A stretch of 64,000 nt of DNA. Source: Fimbriimonas ginsengisoli Gsoil 348 (GTDB taxonomy: Bacteria; Armatimonadota; Fimbriimonadia; Fimbriimonadales; Fimbriimonadaceae). Both the position numbers and the translations under genes were made by a program. Shown piece by piece: positions 1 through 9,298 of the stretch. The stretch covers positions 496,001 to 560,000 of the forward strand of contig NZ_CP007139.1 in assembly GCF_000724625.1 (NCBI RefSeq). The letters run 5' to 3'. A model generated the notes under the pieces. It searched no databases, was not told the DNA's origin, and saw only the letters and a program-made list of their open reading frames with translations. How positions within the stretch are numbered: the stretch's first letter is position 1; every line of letters starts with the position of its first letter.

Positions 1-876
1 TACCTCTTCAATAAAAACGTTCGGCCCCTCGACCCCCACTCCTTCCTCGCCGATCTCGACCTCCAGCCGTTCCCAACGGTCGCCGAGCACCCAGTAGACA
101 TAAGGGGAAATCGAACCCGGTCCATCCCTGAACATGCCGCGAGTCGCGTGAATGAGCGGGCCTAGGGCTCCGAGGGCAGACGCCTTGGTAAGCGAAACCG
201 AGAGACTCTGGTGCCTCGCCGGTACCGCGACAAGGCGTCCATACGGCGGCTCGATCCCGAGAAACTTCGTTAATACCAAGGCGATGCTGGCAACAAAGTA
301 GTCGTCGCTGCTGAGAGAAACTATTTCGGCCTCGTCCGACACCTGGAATTCTCTTCGCTCTACGCCCGACGTAAGCATCACGTTCGTAAAGCCGATATCG
401 AATAGCTCTTCGAGCGGCACGCCATAGCCGGCCGCGCGCTCCGGGCTCACCGTCAAGATCTTGTCGGGAAGATCCACCGCCAAACACGTGATAAACCCGG
501 GCGCGACTTGCTTGGTGACGAGCATCGACGGATCGACGCTCTCCGCCGCGAAGAGGCGAACCCGCAGAATCGGGCGCACCTCCTCGAAGCTTGCCGGCAC
601 CTCGGCCTCGCTGTGCGCGCCGCGGATTCGGTCCAGAAACGGCTCGATTTCCGAGTCCCAGTCGTCCATCGGCATCTGATTACAGATCTGGGCCAGATTG
701 ACGATCCCATAAACCTTTCCGGAGGTGTCTCCAAGTTCCTTCCAAGACCCGGTTTCGAGGTCAAGTTCGTAGCGAACGGATGCGTTTTTCAGGGCTCGCT
801 CCAACCGCTCGACGAAAATGGCGAAACGCTCGGGCGAAAAGAAGGATGCCCACTCCGGGACTGGCGAGTCCGACAT
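1..876 (-). CDS. DUF1444-like protein, C-terminus beyond window edge
   Basis: An open frame of 292 codons runs from an ATG (complement of 874-876) leftward off the window, so the C-terminus is missing. The protein begins MSDSPVPEWASFFSPERFA and is acidic and soluble, with no signal peptide or membrane segment. Its segment order (an early Asn-rich helix, then PILRVRLFAAE, a later AVDLPDKILTV strand and LVAVPARHQSL) resembles the DUF1444 (YtpQ-type) family of unknown function; this is recognition by eye and tentative. It is divergent from rdgB with only 50 bases between the two starts, so the two promoters must overlap. Confidence 0.6.
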   Translation of the reverse strand, partial: MSDSPVPEWASFFSPERFAIFVERLERALKNASVRYELDLETGSWKELGDTSGKVYGIVNLAQICNQMPMDDWDSEIEPFLDRIRGAHSEAEVPASFEEVRPILRVRLFAAESVDPSMLVTKQVAPGFITCLAVDLPDKILTVSPERAAGYGVPLEELFDIGFTNVMLTSGVERREFQVSDEAEIVSLSSDDYFVASIALVLTKFLGIEPPYGRLVAVPARHQSLSVSLTKASALGALGPLIHATRGMFRDGPGSISPYVYWVLGDRWERLEVEIGEEGVGVEGPNVFIEEV

Positions 877-926
877 TCTCCAAGCGTACCGCCGCTAACA
901 GCGACCGGGTAGCCTCGCTGGCGCAC

Positions 927-1541
927 ATGCCTGGTCCAACGAAAACGCTGGTGATCGCCACCCACAACCGGAAAAAGGCCGGTGAGATGGTGACCATCCT
1001 CTCCCGCCGGTTCCCGCAGCTTGAATTACTAACCCTTGCCGATTTTGAAGGCGCTCCCGAGCCGGAAGAAACCGGCTCCACTTACCCGGAGAACGCCGCA
1101 ATCAAATCCGAGAGTGCGGCGGCGTTTACGGGCGAGTGGTCGTTGGCCGACGACGCTGGGCTGGAGATCGACCGCCTCGATGGCGCGCCCGGGCTATACA
1201 GCAAGCGCTTCGGCGGCGAGGATCTGCCGTTTCCCGAAAAGATGGCCAAGATCTTGTCCCTTTTGGCCGGCGAGGGGAGCCGCCGGGCTCGGTTTCGATG
1301 CTGCGTCGCCCTGACGTCGCCAACTGGCGAAACGAAGATTTTCGAAGCGACCTGTGAAGGAGCGATTGCCCAAGCTCCAAGCGGAGGCGGCGGATTCGGT
1401 TACGACCCGATCTTTCTGCCCGACGACGCCGACGGACGAACAATGGCCGATCTAACCGCCGATGAAAAGCATCGCATCAGCCACCGCGGAAAGGTGCTGG
1501 CGATGGTGGGCGACTACCTCGAAGCGGACGGTACCCTCTAA
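927..1541 (+). CDS. rdgB: XTP/dITP pyrophosphatase (RdgB/HAM1 family)
   Basis: Hydrolyses non-canonical purine nucleoside triphosphates (ITP, dITP, XTP) to monophosphates, cleaning the nucleotide pool; cytoplasmic. The 204-residue protein shows the family signature LVIATHNRKKAGEM near the N-terminus, the PENAAIKSES helix, LADDAGLEID with metal-binding acids, FGYDPIF, and the C-terminal KHRISHRGK base-recognition loop. The open frame extends upstream to 780 but the family match begins at the ATG at 927, which I use as start. It is followed after two bases by surE, another nucleotide-processing enzyme, so the pair is probably one transcript. Confidence 0.93.
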   Translation: MPGPTKTLVIATHNRKKAGEMVTILSRRFPQLELLTLADFEGAPEPEETGSTYPENAAIKSESAAAFTGEWSLADDAGLEIDRLDGAPGLYSKRFGGEDLPFPEKMAKILSLLAGEGSRRARFRCCVALTSPTGETKIFEATCEGAIAQAPSGGGGFGYDPIFLPDDADGRTMADLTADEKHRISHRGKVLAMVGDYLEADGTL

Positions 1542-1543
1542 CC

Positions 1544-2320
1544 GTGCGCATCTTGGTGACCAACGACGACGGGATCAGGGCTCCCGGAATCCGAATTCTG
1601 ACCGATGTCGCCAAGCGGTTCGGACTGGTAAAGGTGGTGGCGCCGGATCGCGAACGATCGGCATGCGGACACTCGATGACGATGCGCGACCCGTTGCGCG
1701 TAACCGAGTTCGAATGGGACGGCTGCGAAGCGTTCGAGGTGTCGGGAGTGCCGACGGACTGCGTCAATGTCGGTCTCTCCTTTGGCTGGCCGGACGGCTG
1801 CGATCTCATCCTCAGCGGCGTCAATAATGGCCCAAACCTCGGATTCGACGTCACGTATAGCGGTACGGTTGCAGCGGCAATGGAAGGGACCATCTTGGGG
1901 GTGCCGAGCATCGCCGTCAGCATGGCCTCCCTCGTGACTGGCGCTCCGATCCACTACGACACGGGTCTCGCTTGGCTGGAAGAAAACCTGGAGCGCCTGA
2001 TCCAAGCCCCAACCAAGCCTCTGACCTTCCTCAACGTGAACATCCCGAACGTCTCGGACCCGATCGAAATTCGCGGCATCCGCGCGACCCCGATGGGGCA
2101 GAGGGTCTACGTGAACCGAATCGAACGGCGAGACGACCCCTGGGGCCGGCCGTACTTCTGGCAAGGCGGAGTAACCGTCATGACCGCCGATCAGCCGGGA
2201 ACCGACGTCCAGGCGATTACGGAAGGGTTCGTCAGCGTCACCCCGGTCTCGCTCGATTGGACAGACTACGGCCATTTGGGGAGCTTGGAGCGGGCGATCA
2301 TTCCACGCCACGAAGTCTAA
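1544..2320 (+). CDS. surE: 5'-nucleotidase SurE
   Basis: Metal-dependent phosphatase that dephosphorylates nucleoside 5'- and 3'-monophosphates. The 258-residue protein starts at a GTG, giving MRILVTNDDG, in which the NDDG aspartates bind the divalent metal; SGVNNGPN supplies the other family motif, and the length fits SurE. The spacing of two bases from the rdgB stop implies translational coupling. A composite palindromic repeat follows the stop codon. Confidence 0.93.
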   Translation: MRILVTNDDGIRAPGIRILTDVAKRFGLVKVVAPDRERSACGHSMTMRDPLRVTEFEWDGCEAFEVSGVPTDCVNVGLSFGWPDGCDLILSGVNNGPNLGFDVTYSGTVAAAMEGTILGVPSIAVSMASLVTGAPIHYDTGLAWLEENLERLIQAPTKPLTFLNVNIPNVSDPIEIRGIRATPMGQRVYVNRIERRDDPWGRPYFWQGGVTVMTADQPGTDVQAITEGFVSVTPVSLDWTDYGHLGSLERAIIPRHEV

Positions 2321-2655
2321 GGCCTGTCGCGGGCCTAAGGGATGGGCGGCGGTAGCATCGCCTCCCAGGCGATGAACCATCGCTGACCGCCCTCCGATCC
2401 CTCCCGACGCCCCCGTCGGGCAGGGTCCCGCACCTGCGGGGCTTCTCACATCCGGGAAAGGCATCGGGGGTTTCCCGACCGATGGTCGGACCCTGCCCGA
2501 CGGCGCGTCGGGAGGGATCGCCAAGCCAGGCCTCGTAGGATTCAGTCCGTAGGGCAGTCGGATGACGTCACCGCTCTAGCTTCCTTCGTAACGCAACGCG
2601 GGCGCAGACTATCTTGTAGACGGTCTGCGCCCGCGAGGTGTCGGCTCACGGAGAG
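2321..2655. other. Intergenic region carrying composite palindromic repeat
   Basis: No convincing gene lies here. The stretch holds a small palindrome at 2356-2374 and a large nested inverted repeat at 2396-2519, described separately. The remaining sequence (about 2520-2655) shows no clear signal beyond a possible short hairpin with GGGCGCAGAC and GTCTGCGCCC arms at about 2600-2633, which could end the convergent hydroxylase transcript. Confidence 0.7.
2356..2519. repeat. Composite palindromic repeat, copy 1
   Basis: CATCGCCT and AGGCGATG form a perfect hairpin around CCC at 2356-2374. It is followed by a nested inverted repeat: outer arms GATCCCTCCCGACGC (2396-2410) and its complement (2505-2519), inner arms CCGTCGGGCAGGGTCC (2413-2428) and its complement (2488-2503). 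The same arrangement in the same order recurs at 22097-22257, with the arms conserved and the loop changed. Confidence 0.9.
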
Positions 2656-3540
2656 CTACGCTCGTCGAAGGAAGATTCTCGAGAAGAAGCTCTCGACGCT
2701 ACGCGACCACTTGTAGGCGCCCGCTTGCCAGCGGTCTAAGGTCGCCACCGGCCACAGCGGCTTCGGCAGCTTGGCGTCTTCGTAAGTCACCTCCGCCCCC
2801 AGGAGCGGAACCCGCTTCGGACGGTGGTGAGTTCGGAAGATGTGATCCCAGACGGCAAAGCCCCAGAGGCCGACCACCGCGACGTTCGCCGTGGGACGCC
2901 AGTGGTGCATGAGGTGAAAACCGTAGACGTGCCGAACGACGCGCCCGACGCGTCGGTGCTCCATCATCGGCTTCCAGAACTTGTCGTACGGCAGGTGCAT
3001 CACCTGGTGCCAAAGCTCGTAAGCGCTGTAGTAGATCGTCACCGAGAAAATCAGTGAGATCAGCGCCGGTTGGCTCGGGAACATTAATTTGGCCGGGACG
3101 CCGAGGAGAACGAAGAACATGCCGAGGAAGATCGCGATCGAGTACGCGGGGAACATCATCGACTCCTCTTGATGCTCCAGTTCCACCGGATACTCATTTG
3201 CAACCGCGACGAGCCGCTCCGGCTCGTTCGGAGAGACCGGGGCCTTCACGGAGGTCAGGCCGTGGTGGTGGGTGTGAGCCCGATGCATCGATTTCAAGAA
3301 CGGCAGCACTGCGGAATGCAGCAGATAGCGGTGGTAGAAATACTCGAAAAGGCTAAGGGGAATCCCGAATAGAAACGTCCACAGCAGGATAAGCCATGGG
3401 TGGCCGAGCTCCGAATTAAAGGTGCTTGGCGAAATCCATCGGAACAGAAGGAGAGCAGCTACAAGCTGCAAGCCCGTAAGAAGAAAAAAGCGGCCAAAGG
3501 GCACGTGGGCCGGGCTCGGAGTGGCAGCATTCTGTTCCAT
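2656..3540 (-). CDS. Sterol desaturase / fatty acid hydroxylase family protein
   Basis: Integral membrane di-iron oxygenase that hydroxylates or desaturates a lipid substrate; the substrate is unknown. The protein (about 294 residues) has several membrane segments and the family histidine boxes in order: HRYLLH, HRAHTHHH, HQVMH and HLMHH. The start is ambiguous. An AGGAGG Shine-Dalgarno lies 6 bases before a TTG (end 3546) and 12 before an in-frame ATG (end 3540); I list the ATG, but the TTG has the better spacing. It stands alone between convergent surE and the upstream RRM gene. Confidence 0.88.
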   Translation of the reverse strand: MEQNAATPSPAHVPFGRFFLLTGLQLVAALLLFRWISPSTFNSELGHPWLILLWTFLFGIPLSLFEYFYHRYLLHSAVLPFLKSMHRAHTHHHGLTSVKAPVSPNEPERLVAVANEYPVELEHQEESMMFPAYSIAIFLGMFFVLLGVPAKLMFPSQPALISLIFSVTIYYSAYELWHQVMHLPYDKFWKPMMEHRRVGRVVRHVYGFHLMHHWRPTANVAVVGLWGFAVWDHIFRTHHRPKRVPLLGAEVTYEDAKLPKPLWPVATLDRWQAGAYKWSRSVESFFSRIFLRRA

Positions 3541-3700
3541 ATTCAATTTGCACCTCCTGATGGTGCGGAGTGAGGTTCTCTCACGGCGGTCCTGGAGTTA
3601 TACCGAGTCGATGCCGGCTCGAACAACGATCCCTGACCCTGTTCTACATAGACTACGGTGCCTTCGAGAACCGAAGGCACCGCAGTTCACTCGGGCTACA

Positions 3701-4069
3701 TTACCAGCGGTTGCCGCGAGATTTTCCGCCGCCACCGCCGCCGCCGCTGCCACCGCCGTAGCCGCCACCGCCGCCACTTCGGCCACCGCCGCCACCACCG
3801 CCGTAGCCGCCGCCACCGCCGCCGCCACCACCGGATCGGGGCTCGCGAGGACGGGCCTCGTTGACGGTGAGAGTTCGCCCGTCAAGCGGGGAGTTGTGCT
3901 TGTCGGCAATCGCCGCCTCGAGCTGGTTCGGATCGACGTCGACGAAGCCGAAACCACGACCCTCGACGATACGAGCGTTGGTCGCTCCGTAAGCGCTGAA
4001 ATGCGCCGTGAGCTGATCTTCGGTCGCGGAGTACGGCAGGTTGCCGACGTAGAGTGTTTTGTTTGCCAT
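3701..4069 (-). CDS. RRM RNA-binding protein with glycine-rich tail
   Basis: Small RNA-binding protein like the cyanobacterial Rbp family, probably an RNA chaperone. One RRM fills residues 1-80, with RNP2 LYVGNL (6-11) and RNP1 RGFGFVDV (38-45). Residues about 79-115 are low-complexity Gly with scattered Tyr, Arg and Ser, followed by KSRGNRW. An AAGGAGG site precedes the ATG at good spacing. The Gly tract creates long antisense open frames on the plus strand that are not genes. Cold or stress regulation is common in the family but nothing here shows it directly. Confidence 0.92.
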   Translation of the reverse strand: MANKTLYVGNLPYSATEDQLTAHFSAYGATNARIVEGRGFGFVDVDPNQLEAAIADKHNSPLDGRTLTVNEARPREPRSGGGGGGGGGYGGGGGGGRSGGGGGYGGGSGGGGGGGKSRGNRW

Positions 4070-4189
4070 TTGAATGGCCTCCTTGATGTAGTAGTTCCGG
4101 TTCCGTCAGACAGAGAAATCGCGATAAGAACCGGCCGGAGGCTGCATTCCAAAAACGAAGACCAGACTTTGAAAGCGTAACATCTTATT

Positions 4190-5404
4190 TTACTCGACTG
4201 GCGATAGAACCGTTGCATTTGGCTCCCCCATCCGCCCCCCTGTAACGCTCGCCGGTTTCTTGGAAGAAGCCTCTAACGTAAACAAGAAGCGGGAACCGCA
4301 TCCTGGCTCCGACTCGGCCCAGACCCGCCCGCCGTGCCGCTCCACGATCCGCTTCACGTTGGCCAGGCCGATCCCGGTTCCTGGAAACTGCGATTCGGTG
4401 ACCAGCCTCTCAAAGGGCTGGAACAACTTTTCGACGTAACGCATGTCGAAGCCGATACCCTGGTCGCGGACGCAAAACGCCCCGCCTTGCTCCTGGCTCA
4501 CCGATACGAGACCCCCTTCGGGCGAGAACTTGCAGGCGTTGTTCAGGAGGTTCCACAACACAAACCGGACTAAGAATGGATCGCCGAATGCGTTTAGATC
4601 CGGCTGGACCTGAAATGTACATTTGACCGGCCCGTTTAGCGCCATCTCATCGATCACTTCTTGTGCGAGGTCCGACAGGTTGAACGAGACCGGACGCATT
4701 TCCGTGTGAGAAAGCCGGGACAGCTTCAGTAGGTCGTCAATGAGGGCGGCCAACCGGCTGGCCGCATCGCTTTGACGCTGAAGGTAGTACTGAGCCTGCT
4801 CGGGAAGGCCCGCCGAGTAATCCTGCACCAGCATCTGGCTCGTCGCGATGATGGCCCGCAGGGGTGCCCTCAAATCGTGGGAGATCGAGTAGTTGAATCC
4901 CTCCGCCTCGCGGTTCAGCCTTTCGAGCTCCGCGGTCCGCTCGGCAACCCTACCTTCCAGGGTCTCGTACAGATCCCGCACCTCGTATTGACGCCTTCTC
5001 GATCGAAGCGCGACCTGAACGGCGTTGACCAAGGTAATGGAACGCAAGGGGCGCTCCAGCAAGCTCACGTTCCCACTCGGTTCCAAACGTTGAACCAGAT
5101 TCCAAGTTTTCGCGGCGGCAGTTTCGCCTCCCGTCGTGAGGATGACGATCGGGATGTCGGACCAGGCGGGTTGCCTAGCCAGGGTGGTGCGCAACGCCTC
5201 TAAGGCGGTGCCAGAAAGACCCTCTTCCGTGACAATCGCCGCTCCACCACCTTCGGCGATCTTGGCGCAGAATTCCGCTATTGAGCCAACCGCCTCCGCC
5301 TCGATGTCGCGCTGACAGAGGATCGTGGCGATTAGATGACCATCTCGGCCGGTCGGAGCGAGGATTAGCACGCGTTCTTCAATGCGTGCGGTGGTGTCGA
5401 TCAT
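4190..5404 (-). CDS. Histidine kinase with N-terminal pseudo-receiver
   Basis: Sensor kinase of 404 residues. Residues 1-125 have a receiver-like fold pattern, but the phosphoacceptor position reads VTEEGL (Glu60-Glu61) and the usual N-terminal acidic pair is absent, so it should not be phosphorylated. A coiled coil (about 140-170) leads to the H-box SISHDLRAPLRA with His176, then an N-box (LLNNACKFSPEGG), DQGIGFD and GTGIGLAN ATP-binding motifs, as in phytochrome-type kinases. There is no transmembrane segment. The start overlaps the stop of the KaiC-like gene by ATGA (5401-5404), so the two are translationally coupled and probably work together. Partner response regulator not identified. 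Confidence 0.9.
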   Translation of the reverse strand: MIDTTARIEERVLILAPTGRDGHLIATILCQRDIEAEAVGSIAEFCAKIAEGGGAAIVTEEGLSGTALEALRTTLARQPAWSDIPIVILTTGGETAAAKTWNLVQRLEPSGNVSLLERPLRSITLVNAVQVALRSRRRQYEVRDLYETLEGRVAERTAELERLNREAEGFNYSISHDLRAPLRAIIATSQMLVQDYSAGLPEQAQYYLQRQSDAASRLAALIDDLLKLSRLSHTEMRPVSFNLSDLAQEVIDEMALNGPVKCTFQVQPDLNAFGDPFLVRFVLWNLLNNACKFSPEGGLVSVSQEQGGAFCVRDQGIGFDMRYVEKLFQPFERLVTESQFPGTGIGLANVKRIVERHGGRVWAESEPGCGSRFLFTLEASSKKPASVTGGRMGEPNATVLSPVE

Positions 5405-6906
5405 GGCGAAGTTCGGGAAACATCAATCGTGCTTTCTCTTGGAACGCCGGTAAATACGCCGTGCAGCGACTCGAGAGGAGGTCCAATTCCGATTCCGCCA
5501 TTCTCTCCCAACCGTAATTCTCGGATGGATCGATCATGTTGTCCACCCCGCCGTTTGACTACCGAGATAGCCTGCTTTAGGTGGCCTTCGAACTCATAAA
5601 GCCGGAAGAGGATGACGGTATCGGCCAAGTAGCTGACGTCTACGGGAGACGCCATGTTCGCCCCCAACATTCCATGCTGAGCGACAACCAGAATCGTGGA
5701 GATTCCCTGCTGCCCTAAGAACGACAAAAGCTCGTGAAGCTGCAGTATTAAAAACCGCTCTTCGGGCATGGCATTGAGGTAGCCATTCAGACTGTCGATT
5801 GCGACGATTTTCACCTCGCCGGACCGAACGTCTTCTCGCACTTGATGGATAAATTCTCCGGGAGTTAACTCGGCCGGATCGATGTGCTGGACGATTACAT
5901 GTCCTGATCGAACGTATTTCTCGAGGTCTATGCCGAGACCTCGACACCGTTTGTACAAGGTGCGCGGCGTCTCTTCAAACGAATATAACGCCGCCCGGTC
6001 CCCCCGTTCCGCCGCCGCAACTGCGTACCGAATGGCAATCGTTGACTTTCCTGCTCCCGCCGGACCGAGTAGTAAGGTGCTCACTCCCTCGTCCAACCCG
6101 CCTCCGAGCAGTTCGTCCAATGCCGCTACGCCGCTGCTAACCGAGTGGTTTCCTACCGACTGGCGGTGCTCCGCGGCGATCAGGCGAGGGTAAATCCGCA
6201 TTCCACCGGTGAGCATTCCGAGATCGTGGTATCCGCTTCTAAAAGACACGCCACGCAGCTTTTGAACGCGAAACCGACGACGGTCGACACCGAACGACGT
6301 CGGAAGCTGCTCCAAGAGGAGTACGCCGTGAGCGATGCTCTGCAGTTGCAAATCCCCCGGTTCCGACGTCTGGTCGTCTAGGAGAAGAACAGTGCACCGC
6401 TTGCCGGTGAAGTACTGCTTTAATGCCAGGATTTGCCGTCGATACCGTAACGCGTCCCGGGCAAGAAGTCGCATTTCGGAAAGGGAATCAAATACGGCAC
6501 GGCTCGGCTGAACCTGTTCGACGATTCCAATCAAAGCCTTGGTCGTTTCGGTGAGCTCCACCTCGGACGGATGAAAAACCGTATTCTCCGACTCGCCGTC
6601 GAGGAGGTCTTCCATCGCGGAAAGCTCGTACAAATCGATTCCGTCGAGCGTCCAGCCATGAGACTCGGCGACCATGGCCAATTCTTCTCGAGTTTCCGAG
6701 AGGGTGATGTAAAGCACCCTTTCCCCTAGGCGCACCCCTTCCATCAAGAACTGCAGCGCCAGCGTGGTCTTGCCCACGCCGGGGTCTCCCTGCACGAGGT
6801 ACAGCCGGTTCCGGGGCAGCCCGCCACCCAGAACATCATCGAGTCCGTCGACGCCAGTCGACGCGGTTTCAGTCCGTATTCCTGTGTCCATGCTCTCCCA
6901 AGCCAC
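5401..6906 (-). CDS. KaiC-like tandem RecA-fold ATPase
   Basis: Circadian-clock KaiC family protein, 501 residues, with two RecA-type domains. Walker A motifs are GDPGVGKTT (40-48) and GPAGAGKST (281-289). The second domain keeps the paired catalytic glutamates (SFEET, 311-312) whereas the first has LSET, only one Glu. The segment matching the KaiC CII phosphorylation loop reads DVSYLADTVIL (Ser425-Tyr426), so the serine is kept and the threonine is replaced by tyrosine. No kaiA or kaiB is present in the window. Alternative starts exist at Met1 and Met6. It is the first gene of the operon with the kinase at 4190-5404; a role in signal timing is inference. Confidence 0.92.
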   Translation of the reverse strand: MAWESMDTGIRTETASTGVDGLDDVLGGGLPRNRLYLVQGDPGVGKTTLALQFLMEGVRLGERVLYITLSETREELAMVAESHGWTLDGIDLYELSAMEDLLDGESENTVFHPSEVELTETTKALIGIVEQVQPSRAVFDSLSEMRLLARDALRYRRQILALKQYFTGKRCTVLLLDDQTSEPGDLQLQSIAHGVLLLEQLPTSFGVDRRRFRVQKLRGVSFRSGYHDLGMLTGGMRIYPRLIAAEHRQSVGNHSVSSGVAALDELLGGGLDEGVSTLLLGPAGAGKSTIAIRYAVAAAERGDRAALYSFEETPRTLYKRCRGLGIDLEKYVRSGHVIVQHIDPAELTPGEFIHQVREDVRSGEVKIVAIDSLNGYLNAMPEERFLILQLHELLSFLGQQGISTILVVAQHGMLGANMASPVDVSYLADTVILFRLYEFEGHLKQAISVVKRRGGQHDRSIRELRLGENGGIGIGPPLESLHGVFTGVPRESTIDVSRTSP

Positions 6907-7015
6907 TTAGACCAATTCGGCAGTTTATCCCCTAATTAGTCGTTGAGCGGTCGTTCGTTCTTAGGACAATACAGCCAAGATTTTGCTCCCGTCGATAGGG
7001 AAAGGGACTCATTCG

Positions 7016-7546
7016 TCACGGCTCTTCGTCGGCCTCGATCATCGTCGGTTCCTCCTCCTCGGGTGTCGGATCCCCGCTCTGCACCACCCGAACGATACAG
7101 CCTCGCATCTTCGGTTCTATGAACAGATAAACGGTCGTCCGGCCGGCGCGAACGATAGCGCACGCGGCCTGCCAATCGTCGATCACGATGTCGCGAAGCG
7201 ACCGGCGACGCTCTCCGCGCAACCAATACGACTCGAGGGCGTCCGGAGAGCCGTAGATGACGTTCACCTCCAGGTGGTCGCCAACCGCTCCGACAAGGTT
7301 CGAGAGCCGCGTATCCCAGTTCTGGAACGTTGCGTCTTCTTTGAAGAACCGGTTTCCGAACTGCGCGCGCGGGACTCCGAACGACTTCAGGAACAGCTTG
7401 TGCATGTGGCTGGGGACAAACGCCTCTTGGAACTCCTCGAACGCCGCGTCGGTCTCGGCCGCATCCATCTTGCGCGGCGTGGCCCAAAGCTTTTTCCAAC
7501 GATCGACACGGTTGTCAGGGGTAATGGTTTTTGTCGGCTTGGGCAT
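7016..7546 (-). CDS. Conserved hypothetical protein
   Basis: A 176-residue soluble protein, MPKPTKTITPDNRVDRWKKL at the start and a very acidic Pro/Glu tail. No domain recognised. The amino-acid balance and codon-position GC are those of a true gene, unlike the overlapping frames. It lies upstream of the KaiC-kinase pair on the same strand, with 110 bases between, and could belong to the same transcript. It has no signal peptide and no membrane segment. Confidence 0.65.
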   Translation of the reverse strand: MPKPTKTITPDNRVDRWKKLWATPRKMDAAETDAAFEEFQEAFVPSHMHKLFLKSFGVPRAQFGNRFFKEDATFQNWDTRLSNLVGAVGDHLEVNVIYGSPDALESYWLRGERRRSLRDIVIDDWQAACAIVRAGRTTVYLFIEPKMRGCIVRVVQSGDPTPEEEEPTMIEADEEP

Positions 7547-7662
7547 TCCCCAAGTTTAGTCGGTCGGATGGAGTGGTGACTGATCGACTGCTCCTTCGAC
7601 GACGTTGGGATCGTGCCCCCTTACATCTGCTACCGATACATCCGCGAGCTAGAGGGAATCTC

Positions 7663-8253
7663 CTAAGCTCGATCCAGCTTCAGTACCCGACCGATCGTTG
7701 CTACGATCTCTGATTCTGTGACTGGCTTGGTCAGGAAGTCGTCCATGCCGGCGGCAAGACACGCTTCTCGATCGCTTTGAGACGCATTGGCGGTCATGGC
7801 GATAATTGGGATACGAACCCCTTCGGACTCGCCCGCTCGAATCAAACCCGTCGCCTCGAAACCGTCTACGACCGGCATCTGGCAGTCCATGAAAATAAGG
7901 TCGTACCGATCTTCACTGGACATCTCCACCGCTTCTTTTCCATCGCCGGCGATCCGCACTTCCATCCCAAGGCCAGAGATTAGGCGGTGGGCCACGATCT
8001 GGTTCACCTCGTTATCCTCGGCGACGAGAACCTTCAGGTTCCGGTGCGCCAGGAGATCGCGCCGCACCTCACGGCTCTTCGGGGCGAACCCGACTCCGAG
8101 TATTTCCACCAATACCGAATGCAGCTTCTTCCGCTGAATCGGCTTCAGAAGCACACGAACCGCGTGCTCCGCGTCGCTCACCGCATCCCCCAACGGGGTG
8201 ATCACCAAGACCGGGAGTTGTGGAACCGCTAGGCGCGCGAACCTGCTCCACAT
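7663..8253 (-). CDS. Receiver domain fragment of broken hybrid kinase
   Basis: The frame encodes a response-regulator receiver: [18 protein letters not shown] holds the acidic pair, [16 protein letters not shown] the phosphoacceptor Asp, IIAMTANA and FLTKPV the switch Thr and Lys. The start given is an ATG at 8253 that would allow independent translation, but homology begins in this frame at about 8240, just after the kinase frame is lost, so it was probably once the C-terminal part of the upstream kinase. Confidence 0.72.
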   Translation of the reverse strand: MWSRFARLAVPQLPVLVITPLGDAVSDAEHAVRVLLKPIQRKKLHSVLVEILGVGFAPKSREVRRDLLAHRNLKVLVAEDNEVNQIVAHRLISGLGMEVRIAGDGKEAVEMSSEDRYDLIFMDCQMPVVDGFEATGLIRAGESEGVRIPIIAMTANASQSDREACLAAGMDDFLTKPVTESEIVATIGRVLKLDRA

Positions 8254-9298
8254 CCTTCTTCGGGCAAGCCGCCTCAACGACGATAAGGCTGGGAATCCGC
8301 TCGATCTCGTCGAGACGCGAGACCACTTGGACGTCGAAGCCAAAACCGCGCAGGTTTTCCTCCAGCATCGAAAGATCCCGCGGATTTGTGACTGCGAGGA
8401 CGACGTGACGCTCGATGTTCTTGATGAACGGTGTTTCGTCGAGCGCCGGAGCCCCCCTTGCGAGATCGACCTCAAACCAGAACGTGGATCCCTTCCCGAG
8501 CATGCTCGTCAACCCGATGACGCCTCCCATCATCTCGATCAACCTCTTACTGATGGCGAGTCCCAAGCCCGTTCCGCCGAATCGCCGACTTGTCGAGCCG
8601 TCCGCCTGAGTGAAGCTCTCAAAAACGGCGACTTGTCGGTCGAGCGGGATTCCGATGCCCGTATCCGAAACTTCGACCCGGATCTTGACCACCTCCTCCG
8701 ATTCGGAGACCATGGAGACTTTAATGAGGACCTCGCCTTGCTCCGTGAACTTGATAGCGTTCCCCACCAGGTTGACGAGGAGTTGCCGGAGCCGGGTTTG
8801 ATCGCCGACAAGCCGCGGCGGAAACGCGAACGGAGCCGACACGTTCACCTCGACCCCATTGTCGTGCGCGCGCAAGGCAAGGGCCGCCGCCACCTCGTCG
8901 CACATTTGCACGAAGTCGAATTCGGCCGCCTCGAGCGTTAGCTTCCCGGCCTCGATCCTCGAGATGTCGAGCACGTTGCCGATAACGCCGAGCAGCGCGT
9001 CGCCCGAAACCCGGATCAGGTTGGCGTATTCGCGCTGCTCCAGACTGAGGTCGGTTTCGAGAAGGAGCGAGGCGATGCCGAGCACCCCGTTTAGGGGAGT
9101 GCGAATCTCATGACTGATGTTCGCGAGGAATTCGGTCTTTGCCTGGTTCGCGCTCTCCGCCTGCTCTTTTGCCTCTCGAAGCAGCTCCGATTCGCGCTTT
9201 GCGAAGTCGACTTCCTGCCTCAGGAGCGCCGTCCTGATTCCGGCATCGATCTCCTCATTTAACGACTCCTCGACGATAGTCAAGGCAATCCTGAGCAT
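8069..9298 (-). CDS. Histidine kinase fragment of broken hybrid kinase
   Basis: Encodes a coiled linker ([20 protein letters not shown]), an H-box [18 protein letters not shown], an N-box [17 protein letters not shown], and ATP-binding DTGIGIP and GGTGLGLAI, then the start of a degenerate receiver-like segment. After VEQV the frame departs from sense (about 8240) and runs on to a stop at 8069. The ATG at 9298 lies inside the end of the TPR gene (44-base overlap). That linker normally follows TPR repeats within one protein, so the overlap looks like a frameshift, although coupled translation from the ATG is possible. Confidence 0.8.
   Translation of the reverse strand: MLRIALTIVEESLNEEIDAGIRTALLRQEVDFAKRESELLREAKEQAESANQAKTEFLANISHEIRTPLNGVLGIASLLLETDLSLEQREYANLIRVSGDALLGVIGNVLDISRIEAGKLTLEAAEFDFVQMCDEVAAALALRAHDNGVEVNVSAPFAFPPRLVGDQTRLRQLLVNLVGNAIKFTEQGEVLIKVSMVSESEEVVKIRVEVSDTGIGIPLDRQVAVFESFTQADGSTSRRFGGTGLGLAISKRLIEMMGGVIGLTSMLGKGSTFWFEVDLARGAPALDETPFIKNIERHVVLAVTNPRDLSMLEENLRGFGFDVQVVSRLDEIERIPSLIVVEAACPKKDVEQVRAPSGSTTPGLGDHPVGGCGERRGARGSCASEADSAEEAAFGIGGNTRSRVRPEEP

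Noticed and set aside
8-487. 159-codon minus-strand frame at the left edge
   Set aside because: The other minus frame continues open with normal composition through 876, so this one is a shadow.
3598-4218. Long antisense frames opposite the RRM gene, rich in Thr, Ala and Arg
   Set aside because: They come from the glycine-codon tract of the RRM tail read on the other strand; no start site or domain fits.
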